Part shown: positions 52,537 through 59,717 of the stretch, one piece after another
Numbering within the stretch: the first letter of the stretch is position 1
Layout: each line of letters opens with the position of its first letter
From: Hymenobacter pini
GTDB lineage: Bacteria; Bacteroidota; Bacteroidia; Cytophagales; Hymenobacteraceae
Reading direction: 5' to 3'
DNA: 64,000 nucleotides
NCBI RefSeq assembly: GCF_020421205.1
Contig: NZ_JAIZZH010000002.1
Span: forward strand, 806,001-870,000
Program-made: the position numbers and the translations under genes
Notes under the pieces: generated by a model
What the model saw: only the letters and a program-made list of their open reading frames with translations
What the model was told of the DNA's origin: nothing
Databases searched by the model: none

Positions 52537-53217
52537 ATGAAAATTCTAATGGTGCTCACCTCGCACGACCAACTGGGCAATACCGGCCACAAAACCGGCT
52601 TCTGGCTGGAAGAATTTGCCGCGCCGTACTACGTGTTCAAAGATGCCGGTGCCGAGCTGACCCTGGCCTCGCCCAAAGGCGGCCAGCCTCCCCTCGACCC
52701 CAAGAGCGACGACCCCAGCGCCCAGACAGACGCCACCAAGCGCTTCAAAGCCGATGCGGCCGCCCAACAAGCCCTGGCTAACACCGTGAAGCTCGACTCC
52801 GTGTCGGCTGCTGACTATGACGCCGTGTTTTATCCCGGCGGCCACGGCCCCCTGTGGGACTTGGCCGAGGACAAAAAGTCGATTGAGCTGATTGAAACCC
52901 TGTATGCCGCCGGTAAGCCCGTAGCCGCCGTGTGCCACGCCCCCGGCGTGCTACGCCACGTGAAAAGCGCCAACGGCGAGCCACTGGTAAAAGGCAAATC
53001 GGTAACCGGCTTCACCAACACCGAGGAAGAAGCCGTGCAGCTAACCAACGTGGTGCCCTTCCTGGTGGAGGACATGCTGAAAGAAAACGGCGGCAATTAC
53101 TCGAAAGGCGCTGACTGGGCCCCCTACGTTACCCAAACCGGCAACCTGATTACGGGCCAGAACCCGGCTTCCTCGGAGCCGGCCGCCGAAGCCCTGCTGA
53201 AACTGCTGAAGAAGTAG
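52537..53217 (+). CDS. DJ-1/PfpI family protein, Hsp31-type
   Basis: A 226-residue class I glutamine-amidotransferase-like protein. The nucleophile elbow is AVCHAPGVLRHV (Cys near 133), the upstream helix reads TGHKTGFWLEEFAAPYYVFK and the acidic residue lies in the DYDAVFYPGGHGPLWDL segment, the pattern of Hsp31/YhbO-type glyoxalase or deglycase proteins. It follows the oxidoreductase by 38 bases. Glyoxalase versus chaperone activity cannot be decided from sequence. Confidence 0.88.
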   Translation: MKILMVLTSHDQLGNTGHKTGFWLEEFAAPYYVFKDAGAELTLASPKGGQPPLDPKSDDPSAQTDATKRFKADAAAQQALANTVKLDSVSAADYDAVFYPGGHGPLWDLAEDKKSIELIETLYAAGKPVAAVCHAPGVLRHVKSANGEPLVKGKSVTGFTNTEEEAVQLTNVVPFLVEDMLKENGGNYSKGADWAPYVTQTGNLITGQNPASSEPAAEALLKLLKK

Positions 53218-53237
53218 TCTTACCACTAAGCACTTGC

Positions 53238-53280
53238 AAAGGCCCCGGCGGCTCCTGCTATGGAGCGGCCGGGGCCTTTT
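53238..53280 (+). terminator. Terminator after the DJ-1/PfpI gene
   Basis: A 12-base stem AAAGGCCCCGGC / GCCGGGGCCTTT with an inner loop is followed by TTTT, 20 bases after the stop codon. Confidence 0.85.
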
Positions 53281-53375
53281 GGCATTACAGGTTGCTGTAG
53301 ATACAGCAATGAGAAGCCGCAAAATCCAAACAACTTTTTATATTTCTGCACTTACCCCGTTCTAGCTCCCGCGTT

Positions 53376-53609
53376 ATGAGTAAAATTCTGGAAGAAATTG
53401 ACCAGGCCCTGGCCACCTTCAACTCCAGCCAAGGCCGCCCAGTTGCCATTGAGCTAGGGGAGCGGAAATACAACCAGCTGATTCTCGACGTAGCGCACCT
53501 GCACGCCGACGGCGGCGACCTGACCCACAACACCGGCCGCCCCCTCGCCTACCGCGGCCTCGAAATCCTGCGCGACGACACCAACCGGGACCGGGTGCGG
53601 GTGATATAA
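53376..53609 (+). CDS. Small hypothetical protein
   Basis: A 77-residue soluble protein (MSKILEEIDQALATFNSSQG..., then ERKYNQLILDVAHLHADGGD). It appears to have an N-terminal helix and a mixed C-terminal region (PLAYRGLEILRDDTNRDRVR) without signal or membrane segments. I do not recognise a family. It is bounded by the preceding terminator and the microrepeat element that follows. Confidence 0.65.
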   Translation: MSKILEEIDQALATFNSSQGRPVAIELGERKYNQLILDVAHLHADGGDLTHNTGRPLAYRGLEILRDDTNRDRVRVI

Positions 53610-53756
53610 CGGAAGGAGCTAGTAGCTGGGAGTTAGGAGACAGGAGCTAGAGCGCCAGAACGTCATGCAGAGCCGGAGGCGAAGCATCTCGAAATGACGG
53701 GCTGCTTGTATCACATCGATGATTCCCTCCTAGCTTCTAACTCCTAGCTCCTACCT
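53610..53756. repeat. Microrepeat inverted element enclosing a GTCAT palindrome (copy 9)
   Basis: Outer arms built of AGGAGCTAG/GAGTTAGGAG units (53610-53654, and inverted at 53725-53755) enclose a short imperfect GTCAT palindrome at 53661-53699. The right arm runs directly into the TACCTTTG box before the ABC-F gene. Confidence 0.6.
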
Positions 53757-53759
53757 TTG
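53752..53759 (+). promoter_or_regulatory. TAnnTTTG box directly before the ABC-F gene
   Basis: TACCTTTG ends 4 bases before the ATG at 53764. If used as a -7 element, the transcript would start at or just inside the start codon. Confidence 0.5.
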
Positions 53760-53763
53760 TAGC

Positions 53764-55692
53764 ATGAATTTGCTATCTGCCGAGAACCTCGGAAAAAATT
53801 ACGCCGACCGTTGGCTGTTTAAGGACCTGAACTTTGGGTTGCAGCAGGGCCAGCGCGTGGCCTTTGTGGGCATCAACGGTACCGGTAAAACCACCCTGAT
53901 GAAGGTGCTGGCCGGCATTGAGCCGCCCGATACCGGCGAGGTGAGCGTGCGTAAGGGCATTCGGGTGACCTACCTGGGCCAGAACCCCGATTTCGACGAA
54001 ACGCTGACGGTGGAGGAAACCATCTTCGCCAGCCAGAACGATACGCTCAAGGCCATCAAGGAGTACGAGCACGTAGTAAACGACCCCAACCACAACCCCG
54101 ACGACCTGCAGCGCGTGATGGAGCGCATGGACGCCCTCAGCGCCTGGGATTACGAGGCGCAGGTGCAGCAGATTCTGGGCCGGCTGGGCATTCTGGGTGA
54201 GCTGCTGAATCGCAACGTGGGCAAGCTCTCGGGCGGTCAGCGTAAGCGCGTGGCCCTGGCCCGCGTGCTCATTGAGGAGCCCGATGTGCTGCTGCTAGAC
54301 GAACCTACCAACCACCTGGACCTGGCCACCATTGAATGGCTGGAAAACCGGTTGTCGTCGCCCACGCTCACGCTGCTGATGGTAACTCACGACCGGTACT
54401 TCCTCGACAAAGTGGCCAACGAAATTGTAGAACTGGACAAGGGCCAGATGTACCGCTACCAGGGCAACTACGCCTACTTCGTGGAGAAGAAAGCCGACCG
54501 GGAGACGCGCGAAGCCGTGGAAGTGGAGAAGGCCCGCCAGCTGTTCAAGAAGGAGCTGGAGTGGATGCGCCGCATGCCTCAGGCCCGTGGCACCAAGCAA
54601 AAGGCCCGCATCGACGCCTTCTACGTGACCAAGGAGAAGGCCGCCACCAACCTAAGCAAGCAGCAGGTGGAGCTGAGCGTGAAAACCACCCGCCAGGGCG
54701 GCAAAATCATCGAGGCCAGCCACCTCAATAAGCGCTTCGGCGACAACGTGGTGCTGGATGATTTCAGCTACGTGTTCAAGAAGAAGGACCGCATTGGCTT
54801 GGTGGGCCCCAACGGTGCGGGCAAATCCACCCTGCTGAACATGCTCACTGGCAAGCTCCAGCCCGACTCGGGCACCGTGGACGTGGGCCAGACCACCGTG
54901 TTCGGCTACTACACCCAAACGGAGCTGGAATTCGACCCCTCGCAGCGCGTAATTGACATTGTGAAGGAAGTGGCCGAAGTGGTTGAGCTGGCCAACGGCG
55001 ACGTGCTTACGGCCAGCCAGTTTCTGAGCCTGTTCCTGTTTCCGCCGGCCCAGCAGTACACGCTGGTCAGCAAGCTGAGCGGGGGTGAGAAGCGCCGGTT
55101 GCAGCTGCTGCGGGTGCTCATCAAGAACCCCAACTTCCTGATTCTCGACGAGCCGACCAATGACCTGGACATCGGTACGCTGAATATCTTGGAGGACTTC
55201 CTGCTGCACTTCTCGGGCTGCCTGCTCATCGTCAGCCACGACCGGTACTTCCTCGACCAGCTGGCCGAGCACCTGTTTGTGCTGGAGCCCGGCGGGCAGG
55301 TGCTTAACTTCCCCGGCAACTACACCGATTACCGCGAGTACCTGGCCGAGCGGGAAACCGAAGCCGCCCTGGAAGCGGCCGAGAAGGAAGCCAAAGCCGC
55401 CCGCGCCGCCGCCAAGGCCGTAGCCGCCGCGCCGGCTCCGGCCCCGGTAGCTGCCCCTGTGGCGGCGGCCCCGCCCAAGCGCAAAGCCACCTTCGCCGAG
55501 AAAAAGGAATACGAAACCCTGGAAAAGGAAATCGGGCAGCTGGAAGCTCGCAAAGAAGAGCTGATTGAGAAACTCAATTCCGGCACCGGCTCCCACCAGG
55601 AGCTGGCCGACTGGGCCGCTGAGCTGAAACGCACCGAAACTGCCCTCGACGACAAGGGCCTGCGCTGGCTGGAGCTGGCCGACTTCGTGTAG
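53764..55692 (+). CDS. ABC-F family ATPase, Uup-like
   Basis: A 642-residue soluble protein with two ABC domains and no membrane part. First domain: GINGTGKTTLMKVLAG, KLSGGQRKRVALARVL, LLLDEPTNHLDLATIEWL. Second: GPNGAGKSTLLNMLTG, KLSGGEKRRLQLLRVL, LILDEPTNDLDIGTLNIL. The linker is typical of ABC-F, and an Ala/Pro-rich stretch leads to a C-terminal coiled coil (AEKKEYETLEKEIGQLEARK), as in Uup. Such proteins act on the ribosome or on DNA; there is no sign of an antibiotic-resistance type linker, so a housekeeping role is likely. A terminator follows at 55739. Confidence 0.94.
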   Translation: MNLLSAENLGKNYADRWLFKDLNFGLQQGQRVAFVGINGTGKTTLMKVLAGIEPPDTGEVSVRKGIRVTYLGQNPDFDETLTVEETIFASQNDTLKAIKEYEHVVNDPNHNPDDLQRVMERMDALSAWDYEAQVQQILGRLGILGELLNRNVGKLSGGQRKRVALARVLIEEPDVLLLDEPTNHLDLATIEWLENRLSSPTLTLLMVTHDRYFLDKVANEIVELDKGQMYRYQGNYAYFVEKKADRETREAVEVEKARQLFKKELEWMRRMPQARGTKQKARIDAFYVTKEKAATNLSKQQVELSVKTTRQGGKIIEASHLNKRFGDNVVLDDFSYVFKKKDRIGLVGPNGAGKSTLLNMLTGKLQPDSGTVDVGQTTVFGYYTQTELEFDPSQRVIDIVKEVAEVVELANGDVLTASQFLSLFLFPPAQQYTLVSKLSGGEKRRLQLLRVLIKNPNFLILDEPTNDLDIGTLNILEDFLLHFSGCLLIVSHDRYFLDQLAEHLFVLEPGGQVLNFPGNYTDYREYLAERETEAALEAAEKEAKAARAAAKAVAAAPAPAPVAAPVAAAPPKRKATFAEKKEYETLEKEIGQLEARKEELIEKLNSGTGSHQELADWAAELKRTETALDDKGLRWLELADFV

Positions 55693-55738
55693 CCGCTGGT
55701 GGGCCACTAAAACCAATTGGTGCCGACTTTGTAATTTA

Positions 55739-55771
55739 CCCAGCCTCTGCCAAGGGGCTGGGTATTTTTTT
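55739..55771 (+). terminator. Terminator after the ABC-F gene
   Basis: CCCAGCC pairs with GGCTGGG across a 10-base loop and is followed by TATTTTTTT. Confidence 0.8.
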
Positions 55772-55793
55772 CACCACTCTCCTTCCCCCACCA

Positions 55794-56318
55794 ATGAAAA
55801 ATCTTCGTCTTTTCCGCATGCTGCTGCTGTTGCTGGTTGGTATTCTTTGGGCCGGCCACAGTCAGGCCCAGGATGCCCCCAAAGAAAAGCCCAGCCCGGC
55901 CGCTACGGCCACCGGCAAAATCGGCAAAGCCACCGTAACAGTAGCCTACAGCAGCCCCGCCGTGAAGGGCCGCGCCATTTGGGGCGGGCTGGTTCCGTAC
56001 GGCCAGGTATGGCGGGCCGGGGCCAACGAAGCCACCACCTTCACCACCGACCAACCCCTGATGGTAGAAGGCAAAGCCCTGCCCGCCGGTACCTACGCGC
56101 TGTTTGTCATCCCAACGGAGAAACAATGGACGGTAATCTTCAACAAAACGGCCAAGCAGTGGGGCGCTTTCAAGTACGATGAAAAGCAGGACGCCCTCCG
56201 CGTAACGACCATCCCGCGCAAAGCCCCCAGCATGGCCGAGCGGCTGGTGTATGAGGTAACGCCCCAGGGCCTGATTCTGCGCTGGGAAAACCAGGAAGTG
56301 CTGGTTGCGCTGAAATAG
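55794..56318 (+). CDS. DUF2911 domain-containing secreted protein
   Basis: A 174-residue exported protein: signal peptide MKNLRLFRMLLLLLVGILWA, then the DUF2911 domain with KATVTVAYSSPAVKGRAIWG, WRAGANEATTFTT and LPAGTYALFVIPTEKQWTVI. DUF2911 proteins are common small beta-sandwich proteins of Bacteroidota with unknown function. It ends at a shared bidirectional terminator with the convergent lipoprotein gene. Confidence 0.92.
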   Translation: MKNLRLFRMLLLLLVGILWAGHSQAQDAPKEKPSPAATATGKIGKATVTVAYSSPAVKGRAIWGGLVPYGQVWRAGANEATTFTTDQPLMVEGKALPAGTYALFVIPTEKQWTVIFNKTAKQWGAFKYDEKQDALRVTTIPRKAPSMAERLVYEVTPQGLILRWENQEVLVALK

Positions 56319-56336
56319 CACTTGCACTTTACTTCC

Positions 56337-56372
56337 AGAAAAAGCCAGCGGATGCTTCCGCTGGCTTTTTCT
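56337..56372. terminator. Bidirectional terminator
   Basis: A 16-base stem AGAAAAAGCCAGCGGA / TCCGCTGGCTTTTTCT with a 4-base loop separates the convergent DUF2911 and lipoprotein genes and has T-runs in both directions. Confidence 0.9.
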
Positions 56373-56375
56373 GTG

Positions 56376-57194
56376 TCAACGAGGTTCTGTTTGCGCTACA
56401 GCGGCGGGAGCAGGCTGGTATTGCCGGGTGCTCCGCAATGCCTGGGTGAAGGTAAACTGCACCGGCCGCTCATCGAAGAACACTACTAGGCGTAGCTTCC
56501 GCGCCACATCCAGGCGCGGAAAGAACACCTGCCCGCGCAGGCCCTGACCGGGAGCCAGCGTGTTCTTGCGTAGCACTACGGCTTCCAGCGCTGTGGTCTG
56601 CGAGTACAGCTGCTGTGCCTGTTCGGCGTGGTCGAGGCGTTGGTTATCGAAAAAGGCCTGGTTATCCTGGTGGCGGGCTTCGCGCTCCGCAACTTGCTGG
56701 TCTGTTTCCTTTTTCTTGATGCTGGACACGTCCTCGGCTAAGTCGGTCACGGTGGTCAGGATTTCAAACCAGCTCACGTTAGTGGCTTTGCGCTCCTGCT
56801 CCTTCAATCTGGCCTGTAGCTGAACCAGCCGCACTTCTGGGTCGGCGGCCAGGCGGCGGGCTTCGAAGAACTGGGCCGGTACGCGGGTGCTGTCGGCCAG
56901 GGTATCGGGCACAGCCATGTAGTAGAACGTTTCGGGCGCAATGAGAATAGGCTTATCAGAGTAGTTCAGGTAGGCCACTTCAAATACCAGTTCGTTGTCG
57001 TCGGCTCGAAGGAAGCCTGCGCGCACATACACACTATCGGGGTGGCTAACTACGCTGGTGGGGTGCCCATTCACCCAGGGACCATTGGAATTAGCTGGCT
57101 CCACGGCCAGGAAGGTGCTGGCCCCGCAGGCGGATAATAGCAGGGCCAGCCCTCCGGCTGATAGCATAGAAAACAGACGGGTAACAGTAAGCAT
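56376..57194 (-). CDS. Hypothetical lipoprotein with coiled-coil segment
   Basis: A 272-residue lipoprotein (LSAGGLALLLSAC, lipid-modified Cys23) with a beta-rich N-terminal part (VYVRAGFLRADDNELVFEVA), a charged helical middle (about 120-200; KETDQQVAEREARHQDNQAF) that may form a coiled coil, and a C-terminal beta segment (LRGQVFFPRLDVARKLRLVV). No family is recognised. It sits between a bidirectional terminator and the DUF952 gene's terminator. Confidence 0.8.
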   Translation of the reverse strand: MLTVTRLFSMLSAGGLALLLSACGASTFLAVEPANSNGPWVNGHPTSVVSHPDSVYVRAGFLRADDNELVFEVAYLNYSDKPILIAPETFYYMAVPDTLADSTRVPAQFFEARRLAADPEVRLVQLQARLKEQERKATNVSWFEILTTVTDLAEDVSSIKKKETDQQVAEREARHQDNQAFFDNQRLDHAEQAQQLYSQTTALEAVVLRKNTLAPGQGLRGQVFFPRLDVARKLRLVVFFDERPVQFTFTQALRSTRQYQPAPAAVAQTEPR

Positions 57195-57224
57195 CGGCGT
57201 TGAATAAAAGAATCAGACGATAAC

Positions 57225-57257
57225 AAAAAACGGCCGGACCAGCAGGTGGTCCGGCCG
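57225..57257 (-). terminator. Terminator after the DUF952 gene
   Basis: A perfect 10-base stem CGGCCGGACC / GGTCCGGCCG is followed on the minus strand by TTTTTTG. It lies 37 bases past the stop codon of the DUF952 gene. Confidence 0.9.
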
Positions 57258-57293
57258 CTGATAGCGTCGTTGCAAGAATAGTTCCAGTTTTGT

Positions 57294-57641
57294 CTAATTT
57301 ATTTCAACGGGCAGGTGGGCTGCACCATCGTGGGCCACCGGAAACGGCCAGGAACGCCGCACCGCCGCCAGCGGAATGCGCCCGAATACGTGCGGGAAAT
57401 ACGCCTGACGTCGCTCGGCCCACTCCCGCTCCACCCGAATGCCTGCCGCTTCCAGCGCGGCTTCATCCACTTCCAGCAGTACTGACCCGGGGCTGGCCCG
57501 GTAGTACAGTCGGGCCGTTTCCAGCACCTGCCCTAGCTCGGAAGCATGAATGAAGCCCTCGGCCGCTAAATCGGCGCTTTCAAAAAAGCCGGTTTCCTGC
57601 GCCCGGTGCCAGTCGGCGGGCTGTGCAATGCGGTAGAGCAT
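57294..57641 (-). CDS. DUF952 domain-containing protein
   Basis: A 115-residue cytoplasmic protein of the DUF952 family: LYRIAQPADWHRAQETGFFE, EGFIHASELGQVLETARLYY, and the C-terminal FPHVFGRIPLAAVRRSWPF. Members resemble ADP-ribosyltransferase/RNA 2'-phosphotransferase-like folds by structure; a catalytic role here is not established. It is the last gene of the minus-strand pair with 57759-58145, separated by the inverted repeat at 57650. Confidence 0.9.
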   Translation of the reverse strand: MLYRIAQPADWHRAQETGFFESADLAAEGFIHASELGQVLETARLYYRASPGSVLLEVDEAALEAAGIRVEREWAERRQAYFPHVFGRIPLAAVRRSWPFPVAHDGAAHLPVEIN

Positions 57642-57649
57642 GGAGAGTT

Positions 57650-57751
57650 GAGTGTTGAATGATGAGTTATGAATGATGAATTAGCCGTTCAGACAGCCTA
57701 CCAGCTTATGTAAGCTGAAAATTCATCATTCATAATTCAACACTCATCATT
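57650..57751. repeat. Inverted repeat of ATGATGAATT-type microrepeats
   Basis: The left arm (57650-57682) is made of TGTTGAATGATGAG and TTATGAATGATGAATT; the right arm (57720-57751) is nearly its complement (18 of 19 positions at the inner end). It fills almost the whole gap between two minus-strand genes. Confidence 0.8.
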
Positions 57752-57758
57752 AAAAACC

Positions 57759-58145
57759 TTACGCTTTCCACACTTCCTGCTGCACCGTTTTGCCTACCGT
57801 AATAAGTAGGCGCGTGGGGTTGGGCACCAGCGTGAGGCGGGCCTCTTTGCCCGAGTACTTTTCGGAGTCAATCCAGACGCCTTCCTTGGGCGTGGGCGTA
57901 CCGCTGGTGTTGGCCGGCAGGTAGGCCGTGGGCAGCAGCACGTCGGTGTCGGAGCCCAGGTCGTTGTGTACTTTTTCCAGAGCAGCTTCCAGGAAAGCGC
58001 CGTATTCGTCGTTGAAATCGTCCTCGAGGTCGTGTAGCTCTTCCTCTACGTCGTCGTAGCGGGCATCGTCATAGGTGAGCTTGTGCAGCTCGGCTTTCTT
58101 CTCGATGAGGGCCACCAGGGCGCGGTTCAGCTCTTCCGAATTCAT
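57759..58145 (-). CDS. Hypothetical cytoplasmic protein
   Basis: A 128-residue soluble acidic protein. The N-terminal half is helical and very acidic (YDDARYDDVEEELHDLEDDF), the C-terminal half a small beta domain (ARLTLVPNPTRLLITVGKTV). No known family is recognised, but Bacteroidota genomes commonly carry such a protein. A CACCTTTG box on the minus strand near 58172-58179 is a near-consensus -7 element. Confidence 0.75.
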   Translation of the reverse strand: MNSEELNRALVALIEKKAELHKLTYDDARYDDVEEELHDLEDDFNDEYGAFLEAALEKVHNDLGSDTDVLLPTAYLPANTSGTPTPKEGVWIDSEKYSGKEARLTLVPNPTRLLITVGKTVQQEVWKA

Positions 58146-58346
58146 ACTAGGTAAGGTAGTAGGTGAAGGTGCAAAGGTGGGGAGGAATCAGCAGTTTCCC
58201 GCGCTTCCGGCCCCGGCCTACATACGTTTCCGCGCGGGTTTAGGCTTGCCTTTCCTGAATCGTTGACCTTCAACGGGAATCATTTAGACCAAACCAGTAT
58301 TTTTACCCCAACCAACACTTCCACCCGCCACCCAAGCTGTTTCTCT

Positions 58347-59480
58347 ATGGAAACCATGACCTCACCGGCCGTGCAGGCCCACCCCGCCCACGACTTCCTG
58401 CCCCTCAACGGCACTGATTATCTGGAGTTTTACGTGGGCAACGCCAAGCAGTCGGCCTACTTTTATCAGGCCGCCTTTGGCTTTGAGCTGGTGGCCTACG
58501 CCGGCCCCGAAACCGGCCAGCGCGACCGGGCCAGCTACGTGCTGCAGCAGAACAAAATCCGGCTGGTGCTCACCACTTCCCTCCTGCCCGACTCCGACAT
58601 CACCCGCCACGTGGCCCAGCACGGCGACGGCGTGAAGGTAATGGCCCTGTGGGTGGACGACGCCCGCAAATCCTTCGAGGAAACCACCAAGCGCGGTGCC
58701 AGGCCCGCCTTTGAGCCCTACACCGTATCGGATGAGCACGGCGAGGTGACTATGGCCGGCATTTACACCTACGGCGAAACCATCCACACTTTCGTGGAGC
58801 GCAGCAAGTACAACGGGCCTTTCCTGCCCGGCTTCGTGGCTAAAACCAGCGGCATTCCGCAGGGCGCCCCCGTGGGCCTGCAGTACGTGGACCACTGCGT
58901 GGGTAACGTGGGCTGGGGCGAAATGAACCAGTGGGTGAAGTTTTACGAGGACGTAATGGGCTTCAAGCTGCTCATCACCTTCGACGACGACGACATCAGC
59001 ACCGAGTATTCGGCCCTGATGAGCAAAGTGGTCAGTAACGGCAACGGCTACGTAAAATTCCCCATCAACGAGCCCGCCGAAGGCAAGAAAAAAAGCCAGA
59101 TTGAGGAGTACCTCGACTTCTACCACGGGGCCGGCGTACAGCATATGGCCCTGCTCACCCACGACATCCGGGCAACCGTAACGGAACTGCGCCGCCGCGG
59201 CGTGGAGTTCCTGCAGGTGCCCAACACCTACTATGAGGACCTGCTGGACCGCGTAGGCCACATCGACGAGGACCTGGACAGCATCCGTGACCTGAACCTG
59301 CTGGTGGACCGGGACGAGGAAGGCTACCTGCTGCAAATCTTCACGAAGCCCGTGGAAGACCGCCCCACCGTGTTTTACGAAATCATCCAGCGCAAAGGCG
59401 CCAAATCGTTCGGTAAAGGCAACTTCAAGGCTCTGTTCGAAGCCATTGAGCGGGAGCAGGCCCTGCGCGGCAACCTGTAA
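58347..59480 (+). CDS. hppD: 4-hydroxyphenylpyruvate dioxygenase
   Basis: Non-haem iron dioxygenase of tyrosine catabolism, forming homogentisate; 377 residues. Two VOC domains are present; the iron ligands lie in VDHCVGNV (His), VQHMALLTHDI (His) and TVFYEIIQRKG (Glu). The ATG at 58347 gives the usual length; a further ATG at 58356 is also possible and an upstream in-frame start would add 28 unsupported residues. No other homogentisate-pathway gene is in the window. Confidence 0.95.
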   Translation: METMTSPAVQAHPAHDFLPLNGTDYLEFYVGNAKQSAYFYQAAFGFELVAYAGPETGQRDRASYVLQQNKIRLVLTTSLLPDSDITRHVAQHGDGVKVMALWVDDARKSFEETTKRGARPAFEPYTVSDEHGEVTMAGIYTYGETIHTFVERSKYNGPFLPGFVAKTSGIPQGAPVGLQYVDHCVGNVGWGEMNQWVKFYEDVMGFKLLITFDDDDISTEYSALMSKVVSNGNGYVKFPINEPAEGKKKSQIEEYLDFYHGAGVQHMALLTHDIRATVTELRRRGVEFLQVPNTYYEDLLDRVGHIDEDLDSIRDLNLLVDRDEEGYLLQIFTKPVEDRPTVFYEIIQRKGAKSFGKGNFKALFEAIEREQALRGNL

Positions 59481-59485
59481 CCCAC

Positions 59486-59652
59486 CGTCATTGCGAGGAC
59501 GCAGGACGAAGCAATCCTTCCTTCACGCAGTCAGAAGTTCTGACCTAATGAAAAGCCCCTGACGCCAGCACGGCTGTCAGGGGCTTTTCATTTTTCGGGG
59601 CTTCGGGCACTGAAAAGGACGGATTGCTTTGTCCTGCGTCCTCGCAATGACG
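59486..59652. repeat. GTCAT palindromic repeat, copy 10, with nested terminator
   Basis: Outer arms of 32 bases (ends CGTCATTGCGAGGACGCAGG and complement, one mismatch) enclose 103 bases that include a perfect terminator stem at 59551-59587. The CGTCATTGCGAGGA type ending is widespread in bacteria, from memory. Confidence 0.9.
59551..59587 (+). terminator. Terminator nested in repeat copy 10
   Basis: AAAAGCCCCTGAC pairs perfectly with GTCAGGGGCTTTT across an 11-base loop. It lies 71 bases after the HPPD stop, within the outer palindrome. Confidence 0.85.
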
Positions 59653-59717
59653 GGAAAACCTCTTTTCTTTACTCCCGTTCTCTGAACTCCTCTTTATCCC
59701 CCCAAAAGCACTTTCGT

